This document shows positions 32,928 to 44,640 of a DNA stretch of 64,000 bases, piece by piece. The notes under the pieces were generated by a model. That model saw only the letters and a list, made by a program, of their open reading frames with translations. It did not search any database and was not told the origin of the DNA. Every line of letters starts with the position of its first letter. Positions within the stretch are counted from its first letter, which is position 1. Source of the DNA: Prostheceraeus crozeri. Its lineage: Eukaryota > Platyhelminthes > Polycladida > Euryleptidae. The stretch is taken from the NCBI GenBank assembly GCA_907163375.1, contig CAJQUW010005269.1:24048-88047 (forward strand), given 5' to 3'. Position numbers and translations under genes: made by a program.

Positions 32928-34440
32928 CAAATAAGAATAGCTTGAATCTTAGCATGACACATTTGACACATTCAGAAATTAATAACATTTTGAATCAAAC
33001 TGCAATAACTTTTTACACCAGTGATAATTGGCATCTTTCTGGATTATGCTCACAAGGCGTCCTCTAATAATGAGCCTATTTACCTACTTTGTTGTGTCTG
33101 AGTTTTCAGCCTTCAATTATCGACATTTCGATCAAGTTCAAAAGCGATTGAATTTTATTTCTTGTGCTAGTAATTACTCGTAGCATAACAACACAACTGT
33201 AGACATGTATGTCCAGACAGTGAGTAGGCCTACTCATGTGGGGTGCAAATAATATTCAGACAATGTTTGTTTACGAACCTATGTTAATTGTCAAGCCACT
33301 GCTTGACGGTGTAATATCCTCTTAGTCTAACCCTTCAACATCAGAATCATTATTCCGACGCAACTCAGCGTGTAAATAACGTCACAATTAACCATTAACT
33401 AACTTCACCTTAAGATTATAAATCTTAAAAGTCACAAAAAAATGTTTTCTTTCATTTATACTCCTTTTTTAACGTTTCGTTTTAATATTTATTTCATTTA
33501 AGAGTTCATCATTTCATTTCTTGAATTTGATTTTCATATGATTTTATTTTATTTTTATCATGTTTTATTCATTTGTAAGCTTTAATAAATTTAATTTTCA
33601 TCTAGGGGTTTAACGTCTAACTTAAAACTAAGTTATTTGAGACAACTACAGATGTTTCACATGTTCAGTTTAATCTCCCTTTTGTTATGATTATATATAG
33701 ATAAACGTTACGTGACACTGATAGGGTCCAGATGGGAAAGGCTTAAGCGTCATCACGATGTTTAGATTAAGGTTTAGGATAGCGCCTCGAATTGTCCCTC
33801 TAGTCACAATTACATAATAAGGTTTATTAACGATTCTGCTTGAATTATCAAGTCATTAGGACTTCAGACCCTTGTCAGGTAAGCAGACAATTCCAGTCTT
33901 GTGAATTATTAATAACTTTTTTAGTATTAAGATACTCGTAATTTGAGTTGGTATTAAGAGGTTTTCTTTGCAGTAATAATTTATTTATTTATGGCTAATT
34001 AACTATTTTTTTTTTCAACTACCTAAATACGATTTTGTGATATTATTCACTTCCCTTTGCGACGGAATAAACTTGACCAATAACTCAAACTAGGAAAAAC
34101 AGATGTCTCTTCGATGCAGATTATTTATTCTTGCCGAATTTTCGACAGACAGAGCGTCTGTCATCTTTCAGGGCAAACGACACAATGTAACTTCAATGTC
34201 CAGCAATACGCGCAAACTACAATTGAACACTCTTTATGACAGAACGGAATTTGGCTAAATCGTGCCATACATCCATAAAACAAAAGGGTTAACAGCAAAA
34301 GTAACTAAATGAAACCAGAACTCAAGAAATACACATACAACTGACAGAAAGCATCATAAAATAAACTACTAATAATTGCAAAACAAATAAAATAAAGCTG
34401 AAAGCAACAAAAGAATGAAGCCCTTACCTAAAATTAAAAC
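32928..34440. other. No gene recognised; possible retroelement tail near 34120-34180
   Basis: AT-rich with no domain. On the minus strand, GACAGACGCTCTGTC with flanking CGAAAAT at about 34140-34170 resembles the tail motif of GIY-YIG retroelements, but no coding sequence is attached. Confidence 0.35.
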
Positions 34441-34808
34441 AATTACGATTGCTATCAACCGGATTATGCAGCAAGGAGACACAGTTGATGTCATCAAGTT
34501 CTACAGAGAAGTTTGTGAACTTTTTTTCGTGCGCCTGCAAAATTTTTTAATAATCATCGGAAGGGCCAACATGATCGAGAAAACTTCTACGCAATGATCT
34601 GAATTCTTCGAATCTGAAGGAATCACCACGATCGGAGCATTTTGAAAGAATCCACAACAATCCGCAAGCGACGTACGACTATTTTTCCTATCTCTGCAAG
34701 GTACTAAAGATTTCTTTTTGCCCACTTAATAAGTTCCTGCATGTGCCATCGTTTTGAATCAGTTTGCACTTCTAGCAAAGTGATGCAGTCAAACAACCTA
34801 ATTCTGTG
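34441..34808. mobile_element. Non-autonomous hAT-like element, 5'-truncated copy
   Basis: Colinear with 2612-2965 of the first copy from ATCAACCGGAT to the terminus CTAATTCTGTG at 34808. The other terminus is missing. Confidence 0.8.
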
Positions 34809-36389
34809 TGGAGACCAGATATCTGAGCTATTGAGATAACATGGATATCCATCAATACGATTTATGTTTAGGTCTAACGTGAAAAATCTAAATCTTACTC
34901 AATAGTAAAGAAACGGATCTAGCGCAAGCATAGTGACTCGCATATGGAAGTTTTGTCGCACGAAGAGTTCTCTCAGGGTCAAATCGCTACTCGTTGTTAT
35001 GCTTCAAAGTCGTCGGCAATGCTTGTTCAACGGAATATGACTTCTGGAAATTCTTATGCAGCAAACCGACGAAATTGTGGACGCCATAAGATGACCGATT
35101 CAGAGAGCGTAGGCCTACTGTTCGACAAGAGAGGATAAAGGCAGAAGCGTGTTCAGAAAAGGGTATTTCCACATTTCGTGAGTGCTGGTTTCCGGAAAAC
35201 AGCGAGATGCTTATGAAAGACGGAGGAAGACTTCCCTGCCACACTGTCCTTGTTGTGAAGCGACATTTTGATGACATCAGCGCCACTATGTTGGAAGGAA
35301 CATCTCCGATGTAAACCATTCAGAACATTCATGCGCTATCATGGTGCATCGGCTTCATAAGATATTATATAAGATATTTGGGTTGCTAATTATAAAACAA
35401 TAACGCAGCGTTATCATGTCCAAATGGAAGTTTCTTATCTAAATGTCGGTAGAAATATTTTGTGTTTGAGTGCCTGGTGTCTGTGGAACAATCAATAGAT
35501 GTCTATATTGTGGCATAATGTTGGCATGCATGCCTTTTTAATGTATTGACAAGGGTGAAAGATAATATGACGCCAACAAGTAGCTAGCTGTAAAAAACTA
35601 AAAAATATGGGTGGTCCCAATAAAATGTCGCAGGCTGTAAATAGGCCTACATCTTCAATAATTATCATTGAATCATTGAATAGACCTGGCCTACTCGAAA
35701 TATTAAGTTTTATACAGATGTCGATCATCCAGTTTACATTGAAGTTTAATGTAAATCATGTATTTGAATGGAAGCATGATAAGACATGCTAGCATCAAAT
35801 GTATGAATACAAATTAATTACCTTACAGAATTTATTAGCATCATTCGCGGCCATAACGGACATAATTACTCATCAAGTGCCGGAGTCTTCAGAGCTACCC
35901 TACGCTTAGTTTCGGCATGTCTGATAATTGGGGCAGTCTGGAAGAAGCGCAACGTCAGTGAGCCTGAAGAAAATAATCTTTTTGAGTAACTGCACATGTC
36001 ACTTTGTTTTTATGCACTAAATGTTGATGTTCTATCATTTCTACAATTGCTGTGATGAAAATAGTTTATGTATTCATTTATACATGTACTCATGTTGTGT
36101 TTTTCAGAATCTCGAGTACTCCAGTAGAGAATCCGTCGCAGGTCGGAAATTCAAGTGACCTGTTGACAAGAAAAGAAAGATTCGAGCATCACAGCTTGAT
36201 GGACTGATATACTGTGTTGGTTCCGCAAATGTCTCCTCCAAATCAGTCGGAGAATGCGCTGAATGCGAAAAGTGCATTTGTGTTGCTCCTCCAGCAAGTT
36301 CATTTACCAGCTTACGAAAATTTGACGAAGAATCACATTTGATGTATCCTAATAGTACACTGTAGACCATAGACCGACAATTATCCTAC
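34809..36389. other. No gene recognised; one possible exon at 36106
   Basis: Open frames at 34987-35319 (minus) and 36104-36370 (minus) have no recognised domain. On the plus strand a good acceptor (TTGTGTTTTTCAG) ends at 36105 and is followed by open reading in two frames, one of which (phase 0) reads NLEYSSRESVAGRKFK then stop. It could be a last exon of a plus-strand gene, but nothing links it to exon 2 at 18952. Confidence 0.25.
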
Positions 36390-38137
36390 AAAATTACTTA
36401 CAAAATCAACCGACAATTGTCACCTCCAATATCCTGCGATATCCGACGAATTTATAGGTTCTCCACCGATATCAAAACAGATGCTTTGTATGCAAATTAA
36501 CTAAACAGAAACTGTTGAATATTGATTAATTTTTTCGATTAGTGATTGCTTGATTTATCTGTACTATTGTGTGGCAAAACCATGATTCATTTTGACATAA
36601 TCTAATTAATTACCATAAATACATTTTTGTTAAAATTTAAGCTATAATTCATTGCTATTCATTTAGTCGCTTTTTGTCAGATATTGTAGGTGTTCAGTGG
36701 CAATTATCCTACAAGCACTAACAATGACCAAAAAAATAGATTTTTTTAGTGTTTTAGCGTTTATGATAAGTGTAGAAAATTATCTTTCTAGTAAATTGCG
36801 ATTTTTTATAGTGAGAAGAAATATAGTTAAAAGAATAGTTGATCTGACATTTGAAGAACTTAAAACCGCTAGAAATTAGATACATGCACTGATCACTATC
36901 ATTTATTCGAAGAATCAATACGAAAAATTTGGATAAAGAGATCCATTAGATTATGTCGTCAACAATTTGAAATTACTGATGCTCGTAAAAGAAAAGAAAC
37001 ACGAAAAAGAAGAATTCTGCCGAAATCGGCATTACATAGGCCTAATAAAATGAGATGTCTTTGAAAATGAATGTTTCAGTTTTCAGAATGTTTGCCACAT
37101 GCCTCGTATTTTATTTAATAGATGTTTCTTGTTTCAATCCTCTCACAATCGATTTGTCGCATCATTCTCTATGAGTTCTTAGGTTTTATCATTTAGCACA
37201 TTTAACGTTAGAATGTTTATATTTCAAATTATTGAATTATAAATATATGATTATCTGTTTAATTTCACGTTTTGTGATATTCATATTCATGCCATGCTCT
37301 TGTCATGCTATATCATAGAATATTCTTTATTGGACTGAGATTGGGTTCATTTGTTATGTTATCATTAAGTTTTCTTGAAATTATACCGTCCAGCTGTGTG
37401 CATCACAAATGTTTCTTTAATGTGACGCAAAACTGAGCGACAATAAGCTGGTTGGCACCCGGTGATATCCCCACCGATGAGTGGATAATACTGAATGATA
37501 TTCAGGGGGACCCAGTATCATGCTTTTAATTGTCTCAATTTCATGTGCTTCTTTATACGCTATTTATCATTTCAGATAAAAGCAATCATCAATCGCAGTC
37601 ATGAAAGCACGATCGAATGCGCCTGGCATCTCAAAGAAGGTAATTCAAAGTTATGTGTCAGACAAAAACAATTAATCCGAATGTACAGGGTCGGCAAAAA
37701 TAAGTGGGACACGTATTTTTCAGTGTCATTTCTTCCATCAAATGACTTTAGAATGTTGTGCATCTAATTGATCGATATTATTCTCGTTAAGTAACCACCA
37801 TTAGTGTTCAATATTCCACTAGCACTTCATTATAAGTTTACTTCATGTCATTCAGGTGAAATTTAGGCCCACTCAAGTCATTGAATGCCCAATAGGCACA
37901 GAAAGGCAAAAACACAATTTCGGAAACCCTCCCACTTTATAAGTTATTTTGCTTCAAAATCATCATGCCTTATTAATAGTGACAAATATTCAATTGAAGC
38001 ATTCGACACTTCATAATTTTGTGATTAATGATTTGTCTTGAATGTCTGTCAGTAAGCCATAGTAGGCCTATCGATCTTCTGTCATCATCACTAAAAAAAA
38101 AGCAATTTTGTCGTAGAATAGCTTTATTGAAAGGCAC
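36390..38137 (+). repeat. Left arm of a 4.8-kb palindrome
   Basis: This 1.75-kb arm is the reverse complement of 39428-41177. The inner 700 bp are almost identical and small differences increase outward; about four differences occur per 110 bp near 36880. The arm crosses the left boundary of the Tc1 element at 37686, so both element end and flank are mirrored. It holds a broken version of the basic ORF found in the other arm (from 36697) and a possible 64-bp internal exon at about 37577-37640 between a CATTTCAG acceptor and a GTAATT donor. Confidence 0.9.
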
Positions 38138-38342
38138 AGATTTATTGTCAAATCTGTTGTCAGCTTTCTATGAACAGATTATTGTCAAATCTATTGTCAG
38201 CTTTCTATGAACACATTATTTTCATGTGAGACGCTGCTTGTTCGCATCACTTATAATTTGAAAAAATTGAATTTGAATATGAAAAGCAAGATTAAGTCAT
38301 TATCGCGCTATTGAAGTCAATTGAATCTTTCAGACACCTCCA

Positions 38343-39413
38343 ATGATGAGCAACATGACAAATATCCAACGTCTACAAATTATTACTTCGAGAGAGAACA
38401 TCTAAATCCATACGTGAAATTGCAGATGAGTTGAATGTTACAAAGAGTGCTGTTGGGAGACTAGTGAAAGAAACTGGTTCGCATGAATCGCAAAAGTCTT
38501 TGTGTGGTCGTCATCGAGCAACAACTGAAGCTGAAGACCGAATGATTGTCCGGATCAGCAAACGCAATCCTCATGCCAGTTCTGTGGACATCCAAGGAGA
38601 GATGTCAGCATTCGGGACAAACCTTAGCGAGCGAACTGTTAGGAATCGACTGACTGAGGTGGGTCGAAGTGCGTATAAACCAATACCAGCCAAGTTCTAA
38701 CTGACAACATGAAGGCTAAGCGTCTGCAGTGGGCAAAGGATCACCAGGATTGGACCATTGATATGTGGAGATCAGTAAGTTGATGTCAAAATGATACCCA
38801 CAAATAAAATGTAAAACTACAATTTTTATTGCAGTTTATTTTCTCGGACGAGACGATGGTAGAGTTGCAGCCTCCCCAGACACAATTCGTTCGTCGCTCG
38901 TGGAATGAAGCCGTGTCAGAGGTCCATATGCGCCAGCAGTTTAAGCATCCTGTAAAACTCATGTTCTGGGGCTGCATGAGCTTCGAAGGAATGGGACGAC
39001 TCCACCTTTGCGAGGGCTCAATGAACGCTGACCAGTATCTGACCGTACTGCAGCATCGTGTTGCGCCCCAGTCAGCAGAATGGTACGAAGGAACTGATTG
39101 GGTATACCAGCACGATTTGGCCCCATGCCACACTGCAAAGAGGGTGAAATCATTCATGATTTCGAAAGGGTTTGAAGTATTGCAATGGCCAGGAAATAGT
39201 CCTGATTTAAACCCCATTGAGAACCTGTGGGGTTGCCTCAAAAATCGATTTCGTAAGCTGGGAATTCAGCAGAAATCAGAGGCAATCCGATGGTTTTTGA
39301 ACACTGCCCACCACTGTGATGATGTCATCACAATCTGTGAAAATCTCGTCAATTCCATGCCTGATCGAATCGAGAGGTGTATTGCAGCAAGAGGAGGACA
39401 CATCAGGTATTGA
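38343..39413 (+). pseudogene. Tc1-like transposase (DD34E) with a 60-bp spliced intron
   Basis: The transposase of the Tc1 element would cut at the terminal repeats and insert at TA. It starts near ATG 38343. Frame shifts occur near 38390 and near 38695. Exon 1 contains the paired-like HTH (SIREIADELNVTKSAVGRLV; ERTVRNRLTEVG). An intron at 38775-38834 has GTAAGT donor and TTTTTATTGCAG acceptor, is 60 bp and phase 0, and contains stops. Exon 2 (38835-39413) is intact: FIFSDET with the first Asp, VYQHDLAPCHTA with the second, and NSPDLNPIENLWG with the catalytic Glu. I count 34 residues between second Asp and Glu, the Tc1 signature. The two frameshifts make this copy inactive, while exon 2 is preserved. 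Confidence 0.85.
38775..38834 (+). other. Intron in the Tc1-like transposase
   Basis: GTAAGT at 38775 and TTGCAG ending at 38834. Removal joins WRS to FIFSDE in frame, exactly where other Tc1 proteins are continuous. Its length divides by three but it contains in-frame stops. Confidence 0.7.
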
Positions 39414-39427
39414 TGAGTTTTGGATCA

Positions 39428-41177
39428 GTTTATTTGCCTTTCAATAAAGTTACCCTACGACAAAATTGTTTTTTTAGTGATGATGGCAGAAGATCGATAG
39501 GCCTACTATGGCTTACTGACAGAAATTCAAGACAAATCATTAATCACAAAATTATGAAGTGTCGAATGCTTCAATTGAATATTTGTCACTATTAATAAGG
39601 CATGATGATTTTGAAGCAAAATAACTTATAAAGTGGGAGGGTTTCCGAAATTGTGTTTTTGCCTTTCTGTGCCTATTGGGCATTCAATGACTTGAGTGGG
39701 CCTAAATTTCACCTGAATGACATGAAGTAAACTTATAATGAAGTGCTAGTGGAATATTGAACACTAATGGTGGTTACTTAACGAGAATAATATCGATCAA
39801 TTAGATGCACAACATTCTAAAGTTATTTGATGGAAGAAATGACACTGAAAAATACGTGTCCCACTTATTTTTGCCGACCCTGTACATTCGGATTAATTGT
39901 TTTTGTCTGACACATAACTTTGAATTACCTTCTTTGAGATGCCAGGCGCATTCGATCGTGCTTTCATGACTGCGATTGATGATTGCTTTTATCTGAAATG
40001 ATAAATAGCGTATAAAGAAGCACATGAAATTGAGACAATTAAAAGCATGATACTGGGTCCCCCTGAATATCATTCAGTATTATCCACTCATCGGTGGGGA
40101 TATCACCGGGTGCCAACCAGCTTATTGTCGCTCAGTTTTGCGTCACATTAAAGAAACATTTGTGATGAACAGAACTGGACGGTATAATTTCAAGAAAACT
40201 TAATGATAACATAGCAAATGAATCCAATCTCAGTCCAATAAAGATTATTCTATGATATAGCATGACAAGAGCATGGCATGAATATGAATATCACAAAACG
40301 TGAAATTAAACAGATAAACATATATTTATAATTCAATAATTTGAAATATAAACATTCTAACGTTAAATGTGCTAAATGATAAAACCTAAGAACTCATAGA
40401 GAATGATGCGACAAATCGATTGTGAGAGGATTGAAACAAGAAACATCTATTAAATAAAATACGAGGCATGTGACAAACATTCTGAAAACTGAAACATTCA
40501 TTTTCAAAGACATCTCATTTTATTAGGCCTATGTAATGCCGATTTCGGCAGAATTCTTCTTTTTCGTGTTTCTTTTCTTTTACGAGCATCAGTAATTTCA
40601 AATTGTTGACGACATAATCTAATGGATCTTTTTATCCAAATTTTTCGTGTTGATTCTTCGAATAAATGATGGTGATCAGTGCATGTATCTAATTTGCTAG
40701 CGGTTTTAAGTTCTTCAAATGTCAGATCAACTATTCTTTTAACTATATTTCTTCTCACTATAAAAAGTCGCAATTTACGAGAAAGATAATTTTCTACACT
40801 TATCATAAACGCTAAAACACTAAAAAAATCTATTTTTCGGTAATTGTTAGTACTTGTAGGATAATTGCCACTGAACACCTACAATATCTGACAAAAAGCG
40901 ACTAAATGAATAGCAATGAATTATAGCTTAAATTTTAACAAAAATGTATTTATGGTAATTAATTAGATTATGTCAAAATAAATCATGGTTTTGCCACACA
41001 ATAGTACAGATAAATCAAGCAATCACTAATCGAAAAAATTAATCAATATTCAACAGTTTCTGTTTAGTTAATTTGCATACAAAGCATCTGTTTTGATGTC
41101 GGTGGAGAACCTATAAATTCGTCGGATATCGCAGGATATTGGAGGTGACAATCGTCGGTTGATTTTGTCAGTAATTT
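39428..41177 (-). repeat. Right arm of the 4.8-kb palindrome
   Basis: Mirror of 36390-38137. Similarity ends at about AAAATTAC at the outer edge on both sides. It contains the better preserved copy of the arm ORF at 40504-40878. Confidence 0.9.
40504..40878 (-). CDS. Unrecognised basic ORF in the palindrome arm
   Basis: The open frame of about 124 codons has no ATG at its upstream end; the first internal Met lies in VLAFMISVENYL. The product has a hydrophobic start, then basic and acidic segments (FIVRRNIVKRIVDLTFEEL), a DHHHLFEE stretch and a strongly basic C-terminus (ARKRKETRKRRILPK). The mirrored copy from 36697 has the same protein but is broken by a 1-bp indel after KTA, so only one arm keeps the frame. 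I do not recognise the family. It may be the last exon of a host gene captured by the inverted duplication, or a chance open frame. Confidence 0.35.
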   Translation of the reverse strand: MFSGNYPTSTNNYRKIDFFSVLAFMISVENYLSRKLRLFIVRRNIVKRIVDLTFEELKTASKLDTCTDHHHLFEESTRKIWIKRSIRLCRQQFEITDARKRKETRKRRILPKSALHRPNKMRCL

Positions 41178-41925
41178 TTTTATCTTATTGAGTGCTTACA
41201 ATCCGTAAATTGTGACTTATCAAATGTCTTACATTTGTAAGCAGGTGTCAGAATAAGGTGTTAAAAAATGCGGTTGTTTGAGGGTTAAGGACCCCACCAT
41301 TGTTAAAATTAAATAATAAACCATTTATCTCTTTGAATTGAAATCAGAAGCATTGCACACAAAAAAACTCGAAGCACGATAGGGCAAAAATACTGTGTGC
41401 TCAAGTGTAAGACATGCGCACTCAAAGTGATGCAGTATCATGTATCATTTCACACAGATTATGGAATTCGGAAAGCCATTTTACAAAAAGGAGTTGTAGA
41501 AATCCTCTTATTTTGAAGAGAACTCATTGGTACTTCATTTTCTGATTAACTTGCCTGGAGTCCGTAAAAGACCCCACTCCACCAACCAACCGCTAGTCTA
41601 GCATTCCTTGTAGGTTGTCAAGTTATAACTGCAACCGAAAACACAGATGATTGCAAACAGAGTCTATATTGAAGATACCAATCAATTAAGCAAAAATAAT
41701 TGACTAAGTTAAATTGAGAAACTTGTAACAAAAGCTTATTGTTAATTTCATGTCATCTTTCAGATCAGGAAATAAAAGAAAAAGGAGATTCTTTTATAGA
41801 ATTTAATAGCAAATATTACTTCATTGATTAGAAATCTTATAAGAAATCTATAAGAAATCATATAAAGAAGATATCTTAAGTTGAATCTTATCTTGTGACA
41901 AGATTGTGTTCCTCTGTTCATCTGA
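41178..41925. other. 3' flank of the Ig-domain gene, no other gene recognised
   Basis: No recognised ORF. A variant polyadenylation signal ATTAAA on the minus strand lies near 41802-41807, about 120 bp past the stop codon of the Ig gene. Confidence 0.4.
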
Positions 41926-42510
41926 CTAGTAACGCGCATCTACTGATTCAGCTTCAGCTTCAGCTTCGTCATCCGTTGAATCGAATAGAGAGACTTCACT
42001 TGCGGGGTCAGACTGCCATATACTGTTCATCATCCAACGGAAATACAAGATAGTGAGAACTACAAACAACATAAGCGCAAACACAACAACGACAACAACG
42101 TAAGTATCAGTTTTGAGAGGCGTATTTACGACACCGACGGAGAATTGCGATTCAGATATCCCGTGTTTGTTGGATGCGTGACAAATCCATATACCATTGT
42201 CAATGAAAATGGTATTGCTAATTTCTAATATTAAAAAGAGATATGACCTCGATTTAACATTATAGACCGCGAATTTGCCAGTTTTGTTAGAAACAGCGCT
42301 CCCAAATCTTGACCACGATGCTTCTGCTGCGTCCTTTGAGTGAATTGTGCAATTCAAAACAGCTTTTTCTCCACGGTCTACGGATACTTTAAAATTTCCT
42401 GTGATGACAGGAACTTTACTTTTCACGGTTGTTGTTGTTGTTGTTAGCTGTTGTATGATGAGGAAACTGAAAATTTGAAATTTAATCCAAAATATCGACG
42501 TAGCAGACAT
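41926..42510 (-). CDS. Single Ig-domain, single-pass type I membrane protein (194 aa)
   Basis: ATG at 42510 to stop at 41926. Residues 1-20 are hydrophobic and fit a signal peptide, followed by a Thr-rich stretch (residues 23-28). An Ig-like domain spans about 34-128: Cys54 in VLNC, Trp66 in EASWSRF, and DNGIWICHA with Cys110. The D-x-G-x-x-x-C pattern is that of I-set/V-set domains. Sites NCT and NKT may be glycosylated. Residues 137-157 (YVVVVVVFALMLFVVLTILY) form the transmembrane helix. The cytoplasmic tail of about 35 residues is very acidic (DSTDDEAEAEAE). A strong acceptor (TTTGGCTTTCTTTTCAG, minus strand, ending at 42524) lies just before the ATG, suggesting a 5'-UTR intron; the coding part is then one exon. 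It is probably a cell-surface adhesion or receptor protein. No ortholog is named. Confidence 0.75.
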   Translation of the reverse strand: MSATSIFWIKFQIFSFLIIQQLTTTTTTVKSKVPVITGNFKVSVDRGEKAVLNCTIHSKDAAEASWSRFGSAVSNKTGKFAVYNVKSRSYLFLILEISNTIFIDNGIWICHASNKHGISESQFSVGVVNTPLKTDTYVVVVVVFALMLFVVLTILYFRWMMNSIWQSDPASEVSLFDSTDDEAEAEAESVDARY

Positions 42511-42523
42511 TCCACCAAATTAT

Positions 42524-43221
42524 CTGAAAAGAAAGCCAAATGCAAGGTTTTAAAATTTAAAAGGGACGTTTGAGACAACGTATCTATAAATTGAACGCAA
42601 GGTATACACTACAAACGTGACCTCAAATCAGAATGGCGTAGAACTTGCACAAGTTAGTCATATTGTCTTTGAGTCATATCGCACGCACCTGATCGCATGA
42701 TTTTAGATCACGACTCTGGCAACTCGATACCGAGCAGGTAGCTAATGTTGTTTCACAAAATTATTAAAACGACGATGAAGATGTAATAATTCGAAGATGA
42801 ATTGCGCAAATAGAACCCTAATTTTTGAAAATGAACCTTTTCATGAAGAAATATCATTCTATTTTAGAGGGAACGCGATTTACAGTTATGCACTTGGGTC
42901 ATTCCACGACGATTCACCCAATGGCATGTGGCACCTAATCAAACTTTGCATCCAGCATCTGATCGGTGTAAAGGAATTCTTGTATCAATTTCAATTGGCA
43001 ACTGGCATGTAGAACGGAGCTACATGCCTCCAAAGATGGTGAAAAAATAGGCTACGCGAAAAAACAAACAATTTAAACTTATTTTACAACTTTCTATATT
43101 CTTGTTACCCATAATAGCTATAATAAGAGTTTTTAGTAATCTCAATAGATTTTGTAAAGAAAGACTTACATCAGAAAGACAATTGTAAAGAAAGACACAA
43201 TCATTCTCAACGGATCTACGA
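42524..43221. other. Upstream region or first intron of the Ig gene
   Basis: No domain recognised; a 71-codon plus-strand frame at 42797-43012 is unsupported. A TATA-like TTTATAG on the minus strand lies near 42580. Confidence 0.35.
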
Positions 43222-44640
43222 TTGAAAATGAAGAAAAAGATTAAATTCCTGGAGAAGAAATACACTGATGAAGAAGACATGCCAAATGTAATGGATGGAG
43301 TTTATGTCGGTGATCAGAATATTGAACATTTTTCGTCAGATGCAGCTTGTTTTTGGTGCATGCACCATTCAAGAAGAAGAAAGAAAATTTCCACCAAGTT
43401 TCTCACTAGATGAAAAGGTGGACATTACCAAATGTGAGGTTCAAGTTGAGAAATCACTTGCAAAATTTAGATGGTCTATAAGCAACAAAGATGAAACAAC
43501 AAACATTCTTCAAACCGAAAATGAACAAACTTCCATGAATGTTGAAACAAATACAATTGATTTCAGAAAAATGACAGCCACAGACTTGCCATTCAATAGA
43601 AGAATCTTCTTGCCAAATCCACTTGATTATGAACATGAAATCAGCCTTCAATACTAGAAAAATCAATTAATGAGTAAAATAAAAGACTATTCATTAGTAA
43701 ATAACGATTCGGATATAAAATGGCACAACCTGACAAGTAAAGAAGAAAGTGGTCTCAAATCACTTATCAAAAGAGAAAAGAAAGGAGACATTGTCATCTA
43801 TCAAACTGATAAAAGTGGGCGATTCTCAGTCGACACAAAAAGTATTACAAAGAAATGAGTAAACAACATATTGCAAATGACATTGACATTACCGAATGTG
43901 AAATCACGAAAATTGAACAGCAAATGAACGCACATGCAGTATTTTGGACAAGAATACTACAGGCTGGACATTTTACCAACAATCATTTGAGAATCAGAAA
44001 TAACATGATCAACAATTGTAGTAATATACCTCCACTATACACGTTGAGAAAAGATCACAAAGAATGCTTGGATACATAAGTAGGTCCTCCAGGTAGACCA
44101 GTTTGCGGATCGGTTAACCTTCCGAAAAATCGATTATCTCACCTGTTGAGTATTATTCTATCACAAATCTGAATAAACGATAAAAGACTGTTTGCCTCAA
44201 CACAGAAGAACTAATTGCTGACTACAACAGAGTTAATGATTTAAATTCAACACAAAATATCATAATAGGCTCAGCAGATGTTAAAGCTTTATACTTCAGT
44301 CTGAACATTGAATTTACTATTGAAAAAGTTTGTGAACTGCTTGAAAAATTAGAAATCAAAATGGAAGGTATAGACGATCGTGAAATAGGTTTATATCTTT
44401 CTTTGAATAAATCCAAAGAAGAACTTATTGTTAATGGCGTCATACGGGAGGACATTGGTATATCTCATTTTTCAAAAGAAAAAATAGGTTTTCTGCTCCC
44501 AATTCTATATTCGACGCAGCAAATGAAATAATAAAATAAGAATTACAAGGCACCGATTTTTCGCTACTTAACAGAATTTTTAACCCATTGAATTTTCTGA
44601 GGACTAATTTTTCGCTAATAAGGAGGGCCATGCATGTTAG
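43222..44640 (+). pseudogene. Reverse transcriptase remnant, Penelope-related
   Basis: Degenerate retroelement polyprotein in alternating frames. An N-terminal region (43222-43657) is not recognised. Then come RT finger motifs: KWHNLTSKEESGLKSLIKR and IVIYQTDKSGRFSVDT (43670-43858), a helical segment with VFWTRILQAGHFTNNH and PPLYTLRKDHKE (43855-44079), VGPPGRPVCGSVNLP (44083-44130), and SADVKALYFSLNIEFTIEK around motif A (44270-44330). The palm catalytic motif C is not found; homology fades after 44510. The TDKSG, LYTLRKDHK and GRPV order is like the fingers of Penelope-type RTs, but it belongs to a lineage different from the 9845-13060 element. Numerous stops make it non-coding today. Confidence 0.65.

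Larger units (their letters stand above)
37686..39882 (+). mobile_element. Tc1-type transposon with about 450-bp terminal inverted repeats
   Basis: Begins CAGGGTCGGCAAAAATAAGT at 37686 and ends with its complement at 39882, with TA on each side (37684-37685 and 39883-39884). Total length is 2197 bp. Terminal inverted repeats run to 38137 and from 39428, unusually long for Tc1. The single transposase gene fills the unique centre. The sequence outside the TA is also mirrored for another 1.3 kb on each side. Confidence 0.85.

Noticed and set aside
34987..35319. 110-codon minus-strand ORF between the hAT copy and the palindrome
   Set aside because: No domain, no start or splice context, and an overlapping open frame on the other strand; not supported.
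37495..37767. Identical 90-codon ORFs at 37495 plus and 39801 minus taken as a conserved gene
   Set aside because: Their identity comes from the palindrome arms and they run across the Tc1 terminus; only a short exon-like piece inside might be real.
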